From Congeria kusceri (Eukaryota; Mollusca; Bivalvia; Myida; Dreissenidae): a DNA stretch of 64,000 bases. Shown here one piece after another: positions 11,442 to 24,021 of this stretch. Location: contig CM051024.1 in NCBI GenBank assembly GCA_027627225.1, forward strand, positions 40,603,225 through 40,667,224, in the 5' to 3' direction. The translations under genes and the position numbers were made by a program. Below the pieces are notes generated by a model. That model was not told the origin of the DNA, did not search any database, and saw only the letters and a program-made list of their open reading frames with translations. Every line of letters begins with the position of its first letter. Within the stretch, counting starts at the first letter, position 1.

Positions 11442-11654
11442 CGCTAACAGTACAGTAGTCAAGTGGTTTATGTTTACGGACAATTTAGTTGAAAATAGTT
11501 TATTAGGGTTAGGGTTAGTCTTTTATGTGGCTTAAACATGCTTTTAGGTGGCTATTTTAAGACACTGAACTATTCTTAATTTGTAAGGGAGCCACTTAAG
11601 TATCATCTCTTAAGGACTTCCGATATTACCTATTGGTGATACAAGAAAAGTGTC

Positions 11655-11982
11655 CGACACCTTTGTGTTACACACGCAATGTTTCAGAGTACTGTCGCGT
11701 ATATACGCGTATGTTGTTACACATGGGTTATGCAACTAATGTGTCCGAGTACAGTCCGTGTCGGATATAAATGATATTACCCAAGGTTGATACAAATATT
11801 GTATACGTAAATACATGAAGTTACCCATGGATTGTCAATTAATGTCCCTATGTACTGTCGGATATACATGTCGTTGCCAATGGATCGTACAGTTATGGGC
11901 CTGGAGACTGTCGGATATACATGAAGTTACCCATGGATCGTAAGTTAATGTGCCTAAGTACTGTCGGATATATATGATGATA
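11655..11982. repeat. Degenerate minisatellite, copy 2, second block
   Basis: It corresponds to 1060-1385, with the same irregular GTCCGAGTAC / TGTCGGATATA words. Confidence 0.65.
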
Positions 11983-14153
11983 TCTCACCTCCTTCATAAA
12001 TGAGGCGATCCGATTGGCTAAGAGCGGTCACATGACCATGGGATATTTTCCATATACCATGGATATATTTCAATACCCCGTAGAATTCTAATAACGCAGT
12101 CTAATGACGTCATTTTGTTTATTTTTGTGACGTCATGTGTGTATTTCGTGTTATTTTCTAACTATTTATTTCGTTAATTTTCAAGTAATATCAGTCAAAA
12201 CAAACAAGTGAACAGTAGTGGTTGAGATATATTCGTTACATTATTATTAACTTCGCTCTCGTATGGTATGAAACCACTGAGGGTGTATATCCCATACACA
12301 CTCAGTTACTAACAGTGCAACTTATATTACCCATGACACTACAATGACGGAACAAATGCTACAGACCTGCGACCGGCGCTTTGGACGGACAGGGTGGACA
12401 TGGAACGCTCCTCGGGGATCTTCCCCACCTTCTTGTTCACCATCACTTTACTCATAGTCCCTTATGTTATCTCCTTTCACCGCGACGCATAAAATCATAT
12501 ATTCCTTTAAGTCCGGTCTGAAACCCAGTGCTCACTAATTCACCGAAATAACTATTTCTCAGCCCAACACATGTATCTTTTATCGGTACTTTCGTACGTC
12601 CAATAGGATATAAAATATCTCCCTGTTCACTTACACACATACCAGTTTAATTACTTTAATTCTGAGTACAACATACACCAATTGTTTTAAGTGTCTTTAA
12701 ACAATAAAAAACGCTATTTGTGTTCTAACACATTATTGCTTTCTTACACATTCACTAGTCATGTTTTATTTATCTCCACAACGCATGCGTCGTAAAAAAA
12801 CCCATAGCAAACCAAGAAAATGCACCGTTTATTGACACTTGAACACACTAAATTGGCATACAGTAATTACAAAATGACTGGATTTGACCTAAGCTGACAT
12901 AATTATCACAGCCCACTATTCTAACAATATAAACAGTCAAATCGTTCTATTATGTTACTATGAAAAATCCACCCAGTTCAAGACGCGGATTTAGTAAAAA
13001 CTCTTGATTATGTCATGCAAATTAATCCTATAATCCTCACTTCAAAAGTTCTACAGGGGCACAACAAAGGCGGACCTTCGATGTCAATGAAATATTTGCA
13101 ATTACAAGGCTTTTATTGAGAAGGTTAACGGTTTATCCCGTCCTTTTGTAAGCTGCTAATAATATGCGATCATGTTCGAAGATTTCTATTCGGTGCAGAC
13201 CATTATACTTTGTAACATCAGATATTTTATTTTTAGTTTCTCGGACATTTGTTACAAAAAAAACTTCTATTGGAGTTGGAAATAAAAATCAATAACTTTC
13301 TGTTATAAACGCATTTTTTTGCAATAAACATGACTTTAACAATAATAATACAATGCAAAGCTTGTTATATAAACATGCATATAAAGTCAACGTGATTTAC
13401 GTTACGTTGACGTTGAATTAATAAATTATATGTTACACTGTGTTTTTAGTACATTACATTCTAAATGTGAATTGAAAACTATTTATATTATCAATATTAA
13501 GGCATATGGCATCAATGGAAATAAACGATTTATATTATTTGTATAATTGTACACTATTGTCTATGTCGTGTTTTAAATTTTGTTTTATTTTTGTACTTTC
13601 CAAAAAACAAATCGCGTCGGCGGATCGAAGAAACGTACATAAAAGCAAACCTGGCCTAAGTTATACCGACTGACTTTGAAAGGCGAAGGTGATACTTCAA
13701 GAATGTTAAAAAGGTGTTCTCATTCAGCGTAAATGGATATTTGAAAGATTTGGGCGCGATTAACAGCGATCAGTCAAAATATAAACTTAAGCCAGGTAAA
13801 AATATTGCTTGGCTTAAAATGTTCTTGTTCTTTTTATTATAATCACTCAACAGACGGATATTTTTGCGACTGAAAGTTATCAGCCAAAAGTAAATATAAT
13901 CTGAATCAGAAAATGCCGCTGTGTTTTATTTAATGTGTTTTATTGTCAATAATTTGTCCAATATCAACAATGAATATTTTAAAGATCTGGTCTGACAATA
14001 ATTAGTCAAAACATAAACTTAAGCATATGAACACGCCGTTGTACTCAGGTTTGTTCTTTTGCAAAAATTGAAGCCATTATAAGTTGACTGGGGAACATTT
14101 TTATATGACTAGTTCCTCCACCCACCCACCCCCCTTGAATCAATAATAATCCT

Positions 14154-14609
14154 TATTGACGAATTGACAAGTTTCAACTTTTTGTCACCGATTTGAAAAA
14201 TAACAGAACCGTGAATACAATGGAGCAAAATAACACTACGGACCTAGAGTATACTGTAAAACCATTTCGTTTATGAGCAATCATCAGCTGAAATTGATAA
14301 CATTATAAAGCGTTTGTAAAGCTAAACGATGGAATAATTTGGAGTGTTTCTGTTGTTTTCGTTGAAATATTTGACAACACGTGGAACACTTACATAAAGT
14401 AAAAATAAAGCAGATTGACATATATAGCCTTTTCATCCGGAGGTCCCGGGTTCGAACCCCAGTGAGACCTTTTTTTCTCGTCTGTTCTTTTTCTAAATAC
14501 TTTTCTAGTTATTATACTTGAGCTTTTAAGTTCCGATGCTTAAATCTGTCAGTTTAAGAAAATGGCATACTTAAAAAAATGCGAAAATCTGTGAACAAGT
14601 CCCTTTAAC
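14154..14609 (-). mobile_element. TTAA-flanked TIR element A, copy 2, 5' TIR deleted
   Basis: The interior and the right TIR (AATCTGTGAACAAGTCCCTTTAA region) match 3562-4035. At the left, AATCCT joins directly to TTGACGAATTGAC, so the 5' TIR is gone. The tRNA-like B box GGTTCGAACCC and T-run are kept. Having lost one end, this copy could no longer be mobilised by a TIR-recognising transposase. Confidence 0.8.
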
Positions 14610-14723
14610 GAAAACGTGTAAGGGGCTTACATACATGTATATGTATTAGTGACAAAACGCTGGACATGTCTATACTGGTGTCGAAGCTTCAATACCACAT
14701 CAAGGTTGATTTCTACCGAATTT

Positions 14724-14818
14724 AACTAGGTTCTACCCAGGAAACAGACTCGAAAGTGTCTCAATAAGTCTTAGGCTTTCGATGCAATCGAGCTAAAATA
14801 AATAGGTATAAACTAGCC
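14724..14818 (+). mobile_element. SINE tail fragment (copy 2)
   Basis: It is the duplicate of 4152-4245, with one base changed in AATAAGTCTTAGG. Confidence 0.6.
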
Positions 14819-15416
14819 GAAGTTTTCTATAATTTTAATGTGATTAAAACTTAAAAACGGATGCCTATTTCAAAAGTGGCAACAAATTTAGAAAAGGCAC
14901 AAGTGTTCAAAAATGTCACGTTTCACATATTAAAAGTAAGAACGTACATCCAAAAGTGACAAGAAGTAAAAAGAAACGTAAATGCCACTTTAAAAGTCTG
15001 TGACCATGAATCGGTGGTCTTCAATCGACTGTTAAAGTATCTGTGTTTATGGACGTTTTTCTTTACAATCGGAAATCAAAACACATTCGACCGATTGTGA
15101 AGAACTAACATTAAAATCACCGCATATGTTTACATCCGAATCATATCCATTGAAATGTACAAAAGTTATAGAAAACATTAAAAGATTGCTTATATCTCGC
15201 TCACTATGACATTTCATCCGTAGACGAAATGTCCGCTAATTTGAACAAACATTTTCTTTTACCTATCCACTCTACACATTAAAATACAGTTGTATATTAT
15301 AAATTATGACTGATGAAAAATTATGACATATTAGTAATAACTCTTCAATGGCCTTACATGACCAAATTCTGAACAAAAAGTTGAGATACAAAGGAATAAA
15401 ATACAACTGAACTGTT

Positions 15417-15489
15417 TGGTTCCGCTGGGGCTCGAACCCAGTACCTTCTGCGTGTACAGCAGACGTGATAACCACTACACTACGGAACC
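15417..15489 (-). tRNA. tRNA-Val (TAC), atypical base 33 (copy 2)
   Basis: It is identical to 4844-4916: anticodon TAC, G at position 33 and GGTACTGGG before the T loop. Preservation of the unusual base in both copies is expected from a recent duplication and does not itself show function. Confidence 0.75.
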
Positions 15490-16005
15490 ACATAACCATA
15501 AATGCGGCATATCATTATCAAGGAACTTTTCGTTATCTTCACCAAACTGCAAGTGTATTAAACATTCATTAAACATCATTTTAACCATGACCCCTGTTTT
15601 AATCATGTTTGTGCTTAGCGCATGTTGTGTGTTTTGATATGGCAAACCGTGTGTTATATAGGCAACTGTGCACTTGCCTTAAATTAAATTAAGATTAAAG
15701 TATCTAAATTTGTGTTAATATCAAGAATGATGACAAATGGGGCGACCCCATGGCCCCTAATTGTGTGTATGAGGGTCGCCGGAAGAATCGTTTGTTGAAA
15801 ATACTCTAAAAACTTACTAACTGCGGCGTTATTCAACAGCTGATGCGGTTTGAGTGTCATTACCTTATATTTTGTAATAATTTTACATAAAGTAGAAAAC
15901 ATTAGACACGTCGCGTTTATATATAATACGATTACCAATAAATGGTGTTCAAAAATTGTTCAAATCATTAATTTTTAGGCTTTAGTAAATTTGACGAAAA
16001 CTATT

Positions 16006-16078
16006 TGGTTCTGCTGGGACTCGAACACAGGACATCTCGCGTGTGAAGCAAGTGTGATAACCACTTCACTACGGAACC
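16006..16078 (-). tRNA. tRNA-Val (CAC), diverged (copy 2)
   Basis: It is identical to 5433-5505, including the acceptor and T-stem mismatches. It is a probable pseudogene. Confidence 0.6.
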
Positions 16079-16284
16079 ACTCTTTGAACAAATTGAATGC
16101 AACTTTTTGTGGGTTTCAAGGTCGAAAATGCAAACTTGTGGGTAATGCACTTACTCGTTGCGACAATTCACTAGTTCATTTACAAACGCAAATGTTGCAG
16201 TGAACATAGTTCATGAATCGATATAGATACATTAGTAATCCGCTGTATAAACATAAGGCGACAGTATGACATTATCAAACGTAA

Positions 16285-16357
16285 GGTTCCGTAGTGTAGT
16301 GGTTATCACGTCTGCTTTACACGCAGAAAGTCCTGGGTTCGAGCCCCAGCGGAACCA
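16285..16357 (+). tRNA. tRNA-Val (TAC) (copy 2)
   Basis: It is identical to 5712-5784: intact stems, anticodon loop TTTACAC and consensus internal promoter boxes. It should be functional. Confidence 0.92.
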
Positions 16358-16567
16358 CACTTTTGACACATTAGCATACCATTTTAAGTTTCAGGAACTT
16401 GTTCTTATCGTTTAGAAATTTTACGTTGATGCACGTGTCCACAAATTATTTTAGGATATGGTATACACTTATAGAAACGTTTCAAAGTAACACAATTATA
16501 TATGATTCTATATATATATTTATATTGGCAAACTACAATAAAGCTGCATTCGACTTGTTCAAGGAGC

Positions 16568-16640
16568 GGTTCCGTAGTGTCGTGGTTATCACGCTCGCTT
16601 CACACGCGAGAGGTCCTGGATTCGAGCCCCAGCGGAACCA
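16568..16640 (+). tRNA. tRNA-Val (CAC), with weakened promoter boxes (copy 2)
   Basis: It is identical to 5995-6067, with TAGTGTCGTGG in the A box and GGATTCGAG in the B box. Confidence 0.7.
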
Positions 16641-16687
16641 AATATTTTTCGTCACATTTACTTAAGCCTAAAAATTAATGATGTGTT

Positions 16688-16974
16688 TCAGGAGGGAGGG
16701 CGATTTTTTATTGAAGTATTTTTTTTTTCTCCTTCTCTTTTCTATTGGCACAATGTAATGGCGTATTAAACAAGTAAATTAGTGCATAAATGACCGTTTG
16801 TGATTAATAAATGTATATTTAGAATTTTATAGAAAGAGATGATTATATTGCTATTCAAACTTAAAATTGTCTTTAATCTGTACTTATTTACTTGTTTTAA
16901 AAAGCCATTACATAGTGTCAATAGAAAAGAGTAGGAGAAAAAAAAAATATATAAAAAATCGCCCTTCCTCCTGA
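16688..16974. mobile_element. Foldback element with ~90 bp inverted arms (copy 2)
   Basis: It is the duplicate of 6115-6404. The right-arm poly(A) of copy 1 is replaced here by a shorter AAAATATATAAAAAAT tract. Confidence 0.75.
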
Positions 16975-17130
16975 TAATTTGGAAAAAGTGCCTGAGAAAC
17001 AATTCATTATTGTTTTAGCCTTACTGAAAAATGCGGTTTGTTTGAATTCCTTAAATCTAGTACGGTTTCCTTAGGCCCCGACCCCCCCCCCCCCCCAAAA
17101 AAAAAAACCCCCCACCAAAAAACAACAAAA

Positions 17131-17338
17131 TAGTCTAGTTTCTGGTCTCCCGACCGACCCATTACTTTTGCTGCCGACCCTACATATTTTTGGTCCAAAA
17201 ATAATAAAGACTGAAAAAGACTGTTACCGTGTACAACACAAACCATTCTCCCATCATAAAAAAATATAAACAAATTTTGAAAAAATCCCTACCTACCGAC
17301 CTTTATTTTTGGGGGCAGGAGACCAGAAACGGAACTAT
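17131..17338. mobile_element. Short inverted-repeat element with TTTCTGGTCTCC ends (copy 2)
   Basis: It is the duplicate of 6553-6760. The C and A runs at its left flank differ in length from copy 1. Confidence 0.5.
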
Positions 17339-18990
17339 TATTTTTTGGCCTTAACTAAAACTTACAATCAAATGTTTCGTGTAGGAAAGAATAACCCTGA
17401 CTTTCTTATTTTTTTATCGTGTTGATATGTTTTCGCGTAAAACCCATCATCGTTTACACAAGCCTAACAAGCATTTACTACATCACAGTTTTCTAAAACA
17501 ACATAACAAAACAAAACAACACCAACTTCAGCAGCAGCAACATCAACTCAGTATCCCACACAATGCAGACCAGCCGTTGTGAGAATCAGCCATCACAAAG
17601 CCCCTTTAATATGGATTGGCTAGATATAATACGATACCTAAGTAAACTAAGTAAAATATGTCTATATATAGTCTCTTGTAATTCTTACAAGAATGGCCAT
17701 GTACTAATATTACGTTGACACTGTTATGTTTCAATGTAAACATGGATGAGACTCTAATAATAAAATATATAAATATATATATAAACATTATCAACTTTGT
17801 GGTCGCACCTTTTGCTTTACATGGGGTCAATGGTTATATCGTATAACACTCGACCAGACGACCACCATAACTTCGATAACACGGCAATAATATTTATCTC
17901 ATGTCATAAACTTAAAGGCCCTGTTTATAATATCAATTTCTTTCATGCTATGCGGTGAATGAGTGGCGAAAACCAGTGAAAGATAACCCGAGCATTTTAC
18001 TCAAGTCTGGGTCGAGTGAAAATATAAAATCTGATAAATTCACTTTGGCTTTCGGGACTATTTTTTTAATGTGCAAGAGTTGTCTCCCTTGTCCAGAAAA
18101 GTTCATGCACATTTTTGAAGTCGTCTGCAACTACAGTGAACGAGAATAAAGCAAAATGAATAAAAAATTTCATGGCTTATTGGTGTGTTAGAAAATTTAT
18201 TTGATTTTGATGAGTTTTCAAAACAGAATTTGATGACTTAAACGTGGAAAATAATACGTATGAAGCACAAAATGAATTGAAAAAAAAGTGTAAAACATGA
18301 AACATAAAAAGGGAACATAAACTGGATCTAAATGAATGCAGTTAAGTAAGGTTCAGGCCTGTTGCTGTTAATCAATTTTTGTCTGACAATATTAATACGA
18401 AATTTACATTAAAAAGAAGAAACGGTGAAACGAAATTAATGAAATTAATGTTTGATGTAAAAACAAAAATGAAATGGCCACTGTTTATAATACCAATACA
18501 TTTTGACAATAAAATAAAATATATAAATGTTTCACTGCAAAATATGTACCGCAGTCATTGTCAATGCTTCAGATTCAAAGTAACTGGTCCAGGGTTAGTA
18601 AAGTTCCTAAGTAATATCCTAACTTAAGATGAAAGGCGTCTTAAGTAGCTGTATACCCCTACATTCGGTTTAATGTTGTGTTAAAATACAGTTATGCATA
18701 ATTACAACGGAAATAGTTAAACTATCAGCAGAAAAACACACACGATGTTTTACAAATGTTCACATATTGTTCATTATCAATTGAAATAGATCTAAATGCC
18801 GATTGCTGTTTTACAAGAATGACACATGTGATTTTTAATACAATAGTGACAATACCAAGTGTACTTTCTATTATTTAATTTAAAATGTTACCATATTTGC
18901 ATAAATTAGCATTTATATAAAACTATTCCCAAGATAGTTTCGCCAGATAAAAAAATTAAAGAAAACTGTTGAACAAGATTTGAACATGTC

Positions 18991-19063
18991 GGTTCCGTAG
19001 TGTAGTGGTTATCACGCTCGCTTCACACGCGAGAGGTCCTGGGTTCGAGCCCCAGCGGAACCA
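18991..19063 (+). tRNA. tRNA-Val (CAC) (copy 2)
   Basis: A consensus 73-nt cloverleaf with paired acceptor, D, anticodon (loop TTCACAC) and T stems and GAGCCCCAG in the T arm. This is the intact partner of 8407-8479 and should be functional. Confidence 0.93.
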
Positions 19064-19444
19064 TACTTTTGAATGCGTACATGATTTATACTAATCTTCC
19101 CGTACTTTTACGATTTGTCTTATTTCTTTTAACATACAACACTTATTAATGTTATATAATTATAAAATTATAGCCTCTTATAATTACGTCCCTTCGTTGA
19201 GTTAACGTCACGATCGTTCTACGCTCTCGCAGTCTTTAGTTCGAACCTTATAGGGACGAAATACTTTCACCAATATGTTTTGTACTAACCCGGATGTAGA
19301 TAATTATTCTGCAGCAGAACCGGATGTCATCGCGTGCTATTTTCCAGGCGACAAATAGTTTGTTATTGTTAGAATCAGATTGCGGTCAATGCATCAAATA
19401 TATATCGGTACATAAACAAAGGCAGAAATACTCATATGAGGACG

Positions 19445-20230
19445 TTAAAGAGACTCGTTCACAGATTTTTTGTATTATTTTTTTTTAATATGCCATAAAA
19501 TGTATACAGTGGAAACACTAAAGCATCTGAACTAAAGACTATTTTAATTGACGTAAATCGATACTATTATAACAAGAAAAGCATCAAAAAGTGCGAATCG
19601 ATCCTGGGAACTCCGGATCAAAAGTATGACACTCTAACCACTCGGCTAATCGTCGGGCCCTGCTAGCTCAGTTGGTAGAGCGCTAGACTGACAATCCGGG
19701 GATCGTGAGTTCGAACCCCAGCCCGGCCACATAAATTGTGTGGGGATTGGTCATGAAGTTACTGGCATAGGTATGTGCACTTAGTACTGGTAAACCGCTT
19801 AGATCGGCTAGGCTTGCCCAGGAAAAATGTGAGTAGGTTAACTAACCGCCGTGATATGACTGAAATACCGTTAAAAACGGCGGAAAATACAGACAAACAA
19901 ACAAAACAAACACTCGGCCAATCTGTTTCATATACATGTTAGTGTTATTTTACTTTATGTACGCATGATTTCACGTGTTTCAAAAATTTCAATGAAATCA
20001 ACAGAAGCTCTCCAAAATATTCAATCGTTTCCGGTGTACAAACGCATTAAATTTTATCCATTTAAACTGACGATTACTCAGTAATTAACGAAATGTACTC
20101 ATCAATATATTTCTATGTCAGTAGTGCTATTGCGCTCAATGGTCTACAGTTTTCTTATATTTTCTGTTATTTTTGGACACTGTGATTTTGCAAATTGCCG
20201 ATTTGTCAATCTGTGAAAAGGTCCCTTTAA
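19445..20230 (+). mobile_element. TTAA-flanked TIR element B with nested SINE (copy 2)
   Basis: It has the same ends and interior as 8861-9709, shorter by ~64 bp because the nested SINE has a single head. Confidence 0.82.
19652..19910 (+). mobile_element. tRNA-derived SINE, single head (copy 2)
   Basis: It has the same insertion and the same 13 bp target-site duplication (19639-19651 and 19911-19923) as 9068-9390. The single head is the expected SINE layout. The extra head in copy 1 is therefore a later tandem duplication, unless copy 2 lost one. Confidence 0.88.
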
Positions 20231-20582
20231 GGGAAAACGACAATGTTGCAGACGACAGCAAACTATCGACCTAAGATGGTTAGTAAGAAGTATCTTTATG
20301 GAAAATATGTTGCGATTGCACGATATAATTTCTTTGATAATTGGGTTTTTATTGATTAAACAATAGTCATTCGTTTTTTCTCTTTAGAAAACTGAATGAT
20401 AATTGTGAACAATGGGCGATAAGAAATATTGATTGGGCTACTTAAAGACGCTTACTAACCGCGGCTTTACTTTTGCATAAAAATAAAATCAGGAATTAAG
20501 TTTTACGATTACGAGTTTTTCGTTAATACATTTATGTCAGTGGAATACCTAGTATGGTATGTAAGCAAAGCACGAATATAAT

Positions 20583-20842
20583 TGAGGCTTGTCGTGGGAA
20601 AATCGGGCTTAATACAAGTGCGTAAAGTGTCATCCCGGATCAGCCTGTGCAGTCCACACAGGTTAGTCCAGGACGGCACTTTCCGCCTACAGTGGATTTA
20701 TGTTTAGAAGAGACTTCCTTGAAACAGAAAATGCCATATAAGCGGAAAGTGTCGTCCTGGATCAGCCTGTGCGGAAAGCACAAGCTGATCCGGGACACAC
20801 TTTACGCACGTGCATTAAGCCCGGGTTTCCCACGACACGCCG
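20583..20842. mobile_element. Complete palindromic foldback element (GTCGTGGGAAA ends)
   Basis: The left end GAGGCTTGTCGTGGGAAA and the right end TTTCCCACGACACGCC are inverted copies. Each arm contains its own hairpin around AGCCTGTGC and GCACAAGCT. A central GTGGATTTATGTTTAGAAG region separates the arms. The whole ~260 bp can fold as a large hairpin with two side hairpins. There is no coding capacity. Other copies are at 21161, 28963, 52643, 56302 and 60002. Confidence 0.85.
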
Positions 20843-21160
20843 CAATTATGTTCAGTCTCAATCTGGCTAAATTGGTATGTGGTTAATTTCGATTATGTAT
20901 TTGACCAAAGACATAAACTCGTTATCAGATATAGGTATCACCTGTAAAAAACACACACCCAAAAAACCAACGAAGAAAGTCCGCAATAAAATACACAATA
21001 AGGAGAGGAGAAATATTTGTCAATATCCTTGAGCATTGTTTTGATACCACAAATAACAGTGGGACATTAATTATTGTAGAATAGTGACATTAAATTCGTT
21101 AATACCCAAGCAACTTGAGTAACAGTATACACTAAATTCGCTGAAATACTCTTTTTATTA

Positions 21161-21382
21161 ATGAGGCTTGTCGTGGGAAAACCGGGCTTAATACATGTAG
21201 GTAAAGTGTCGTCCCGGATTAGCCTGTAATCCAGGACGACACTTTCCGCTTTTATGGTATTTTCTGTTTCAATGAAGTGTCTTCTAAACATAAATCCACT
21301 GTAGGCGGAAAGTGCCGTCCTGGATTAGCCTGTGCGGACTTACGCACATGCATTTAGCCCGGTTTTCCCACGACTCGACTCA
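21161..21382. mobile_element. Palindromic foldback element, left arm partly deleted
   Basis: It begins GAGGCTTGTCGTGGGAAA and ends CCCACGACTCGACTC. In the left arm AGCCTGTAATCCAGGACG lacks the usual hairpin centre, so part of that arm is missing. The right arm keeps AGCCTGTGCGGACTTACGCA with a shortened hairpin. Confidence 0.8.
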
Positions 21383-21848
21383 TTTATGTATCGAACTAAT
21401 GAGTTAACCCTTTCCAACCCGTAGTTCAAAGAGCACCGATGAAGACATATTATATATCCATTTCACGCCGAAATTCAATTTCTGGTTGAGCTTATTTGAA
21501 TAATACGATATCAAATGTATGCATTACTGAACCTTATGAAATATTCATTTCCATTATAGAGGGTATCGATTTAAGTCAATCAAAATATTCACATCACAGC
21601 GAGGCTGCATTCTAATCACAACTCCTTGTAGCGCATCGTTAGGCCCAACACATTATTATTATGTTTACCGTCTCGTCATACTTATAAAGAAGAAGTCTTT
21701 ATTCAGATCATATGTAACATACATGTGTTTAATGCATTGGGTCAAAATGACCCATGAGCATTAATAGGTGGTTAACAGAGCACAAAATAGTCAATGTCGT
21801 CAAATAGACATATACATTAAACAATTAATATAAAATCGTAACTTTTTA

Positions 21849-21850
<2 letters not shown>

Positions 21851-21897
<47 letters not shown>
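21851..21897. repeat. (ATT)n microsatellite
   Basis: About fifteen ATT units with one GTA interruption. Confidence 0.9.
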
Positions 21898-22666
21898 AAA
21901 GACATGCTGACCATCTACACTGAAAAAACCCATCAACAAAGTAAGACTTATCATGACCGTTAATAATTTGTTATAACCAAATATTGTACACACAGGCAAG
22001 TCCATAAAAGAACGGTATGGGAAACAAAGTTCTGAATTGGTGCAGCCTTGCATTATCGTTATTAACATGCAAATCTGACTATCCTAACACAAGACTCAGT
22101 TTTCAAAACGAAATATATGATGTCTGGGTTATAAAAAAAACACGGATAATATTTCCTATTTGATACAAACTTTGTCATGGGGTGGAACGTTATCTGATTT
22201 GTAATTCGATAATTAATTAAACTTTAATGTTTTTTGATGTTTATTATACGGAGATGTAAAAAGGTCTCCATTTAACAACGTTTTAAATTCATTAAAGTGA
22301 TTATAAATCCGAATTTAAAGCCGGTTTTACAATAGCGGTGATATTTAACTCCAAATGACACCTTCTTTTGTAAACAATCCCCGTCTAAATGAAGTTATTT
22401 CTGTTGAATATAACGGTATTAAAACTTTTTTTCAATAATTCGCAACTCAAACAATTATACTGAAATAAAAATCTATTTTATGCTTTTAATTAGCGCTATA
22501 GTATACTAAGCTACTTCCCGAAAACTGTCGTTCCGACGGACCTGACCGGCAAATTTTGAGTCGGTCCGGTATTTATTGACCAAGAATCCGTCCCAAAGTC
22601 GGACAGCTTTTTCGAGACTTATTCCTGTATGTTAAATTACTTAAGTCAATTAACCATTTTAAAAAA

Positions 22667-22738
22667 GGATCAGCAGTCTAGTGGTTATCAGGCCCGCTTC
22701 ACACGCGAGAGGTCCTGGGTTCGAGTCTCAGCGAATCA
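22667..22738 (+). pseudogene. tRNA-Val (CAC) pseudogene
   Basis: The middle is clearly tRNA-Val: TAGTGGTTATCA, anticodon loop TTCACAC and GGTCCTGGGTTCGAG. The acceptor strands (GGATCAG against GCGAATC) no longer pair, the A box region is changed to AGCAGTCTAGTGG, and the length is 72 nt. A broken copy. Confidence 0.75.
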
Positions 22739-23343
22739 ATGTTTTATTTAAATTGCAAAATAAAGAATTTATAACAACATTTATTCAGGTTGCAAGAATG
22801 TATTAAAACCGAAAAGTACATATACATTTGTGATCGCAGAGCTGAACATCATTTCCTCAGAACGTTAATTTACAGAAACATCGAAACTTTGCTTGTAAAG
22901 ATCAAACTGATACTGGATATCGGAACAATGAATTACTGATATTTAAGTCGATGGCATTTCCATATACTTGATAACCTCAAAACATTTCAACTCGCGTATT
23001 ACTATGTTGTTTCACGAATGATATAATACTGAACGCAGCAGTGGTCCAAGTATAAAAAACAATTATTCTCTGGTGTAATTTTACATTATAACGACCTTGT
23101 ATGGCAGTGAAATACGTACAGAAGTATTAATACATTTGTGCTCGACATTCTTAATTACTTTTCACATTATTTTAACTGTCTTTATTTAAATAAACACGGA
23201 TAAAATAACACGAATTTTATAACAAGAAGTTGGCGTATTGTTTTATTGTTGCTGTTGTTCAAATCAACTGCGATAATTGACCATTAAACAACACGCCGTC
23301 TTCTTATTACGAGTATAAAATCCGTACACGTAAAAATCAAGAC

Positions 23344-23416
23344 GGTTCCGTAGTGTAGTGGTTATCACGTCTGCTTTACACGCAGAAGGTCCTGGGTTCG
23401 AGCCCCAGCGGAACCA
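23344..23416 (+). tRNA. tRNA-Val (TAC), consensus
   Basis: A perfect 73-nt cloverleaf with GGTTCCG/CGGAACC, A box TAGTGTAGTGG, anticodon loop TTTACAC, T arm CTGGGTTCGAGCCCCAG. It is identical to 33235-33307 and serves as the consensus here. It is expected to be functional. Confidence 0.95.
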
Positions 23417-23902
23417 CATTGATTTTTATTGAACCAAACGTAAAACATTCCTTAGAAACATAGTAACTTTTTAATATGATTTGTATGCCAATGAAGGTCC
23501 ACAATGGTCTAACTGAAACCATTTTGTATCCCATATCACTGAACCAAACACAAACATTAACAGAACAGTATGTATATATAAAGTTAGGCGCAGATTGTTT
23601 GTACTTTATGTAACAGAACTTTCATGGGAGGATAACAAAAAGTCCGATATTTGTTTTTGGAACTCATATACGTTGTATCTTTTTCAACAAAACGATTAAA
23701 AACAAGTAACGTCCGAATTTAAAGTTTCCGCTCTCTTAATACCGCATAAAATCCAAAATCGTATCGAAATATGCAAAATTTGGTGTAACTATTACTAGTA
23801 TTATGAATGCTATAGACTGTCCCATACTCCACGTTATGACCAGTCAACTTTCTTTATCTTAAACCAACAACTCAAGAATAATGCCAGTGCTTGTGTACTT
23901 AC

Positions 23903-24021
23903 TTAATGGCGGCTGCCTGGAGCTTGATTTTTGAGCGACTAAGGCGCTTGTGATGACCGTCAAACACCGGAAGTTCCTCAAAGTGCGCGGCCTGTGCCAG
24001 CTGCACGTACTTCCCGAGCAT
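23903..24021 (-). CDS. Candidate first coding exon (unknown protein), 24.0 kb
   Basis: The minus strand opens at an ATG in GAGATGC (G at -3), with an in-frame TAA ten codons upstream and no usable splice acceptor between. It encodes 39 residues plus two bases, starting MLGKYVQLAQAAHFEELPVF and continuing DGHHKRLSRSKIKLQAAAI. It ends at AA|GTAAGT, a near-perfect splice donor. GC content and codon use stand out from the AT-rich flanks. The basic KRLSRSK stretch includes a site resembling an arginine-directed kinase target. It shares its end phase with the candidate exons at 29.7, 31.2, 38.2 and 48.4 kb. I do not recognise the protein and see no downstream exon in the window. Confidence 0.55.

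Larger units (their letters stand above)
10551..20744. repeat. Segmental tandem duplication, copy 2 (~10.2 kb)
   Basis: This is a direct repeat of 1-10223. Differences include one additional 47 bp minisatellite unit, loss of about 20 bp that removed the 5' TIR of element A, a single instead of doubled SINE head, and restored consensus in the 18991 tRNA. The low divergence suggests a recent duplication or ongoing gene conversion. Outside the listed elements the sequence is AT-rich with no convincing exon. Confidence 0.97.
20843..22666. other. Non-coding stretch with one foldback element and an ATT microsatellite
   Basis: Apart from the foldback element at 21161 and the ATT run at 21851, this is AT-rich sequence with frequent stops in all frames. 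No exon is supported. Confidence 0.5.

Noticed and set aside
20647..20886. 79-codon frame with an HKLIRDT-type sequence
   Set aside because: It is produced by the palindromic foldback element. Similar peptides appear wherever the element occurs, on either strand.
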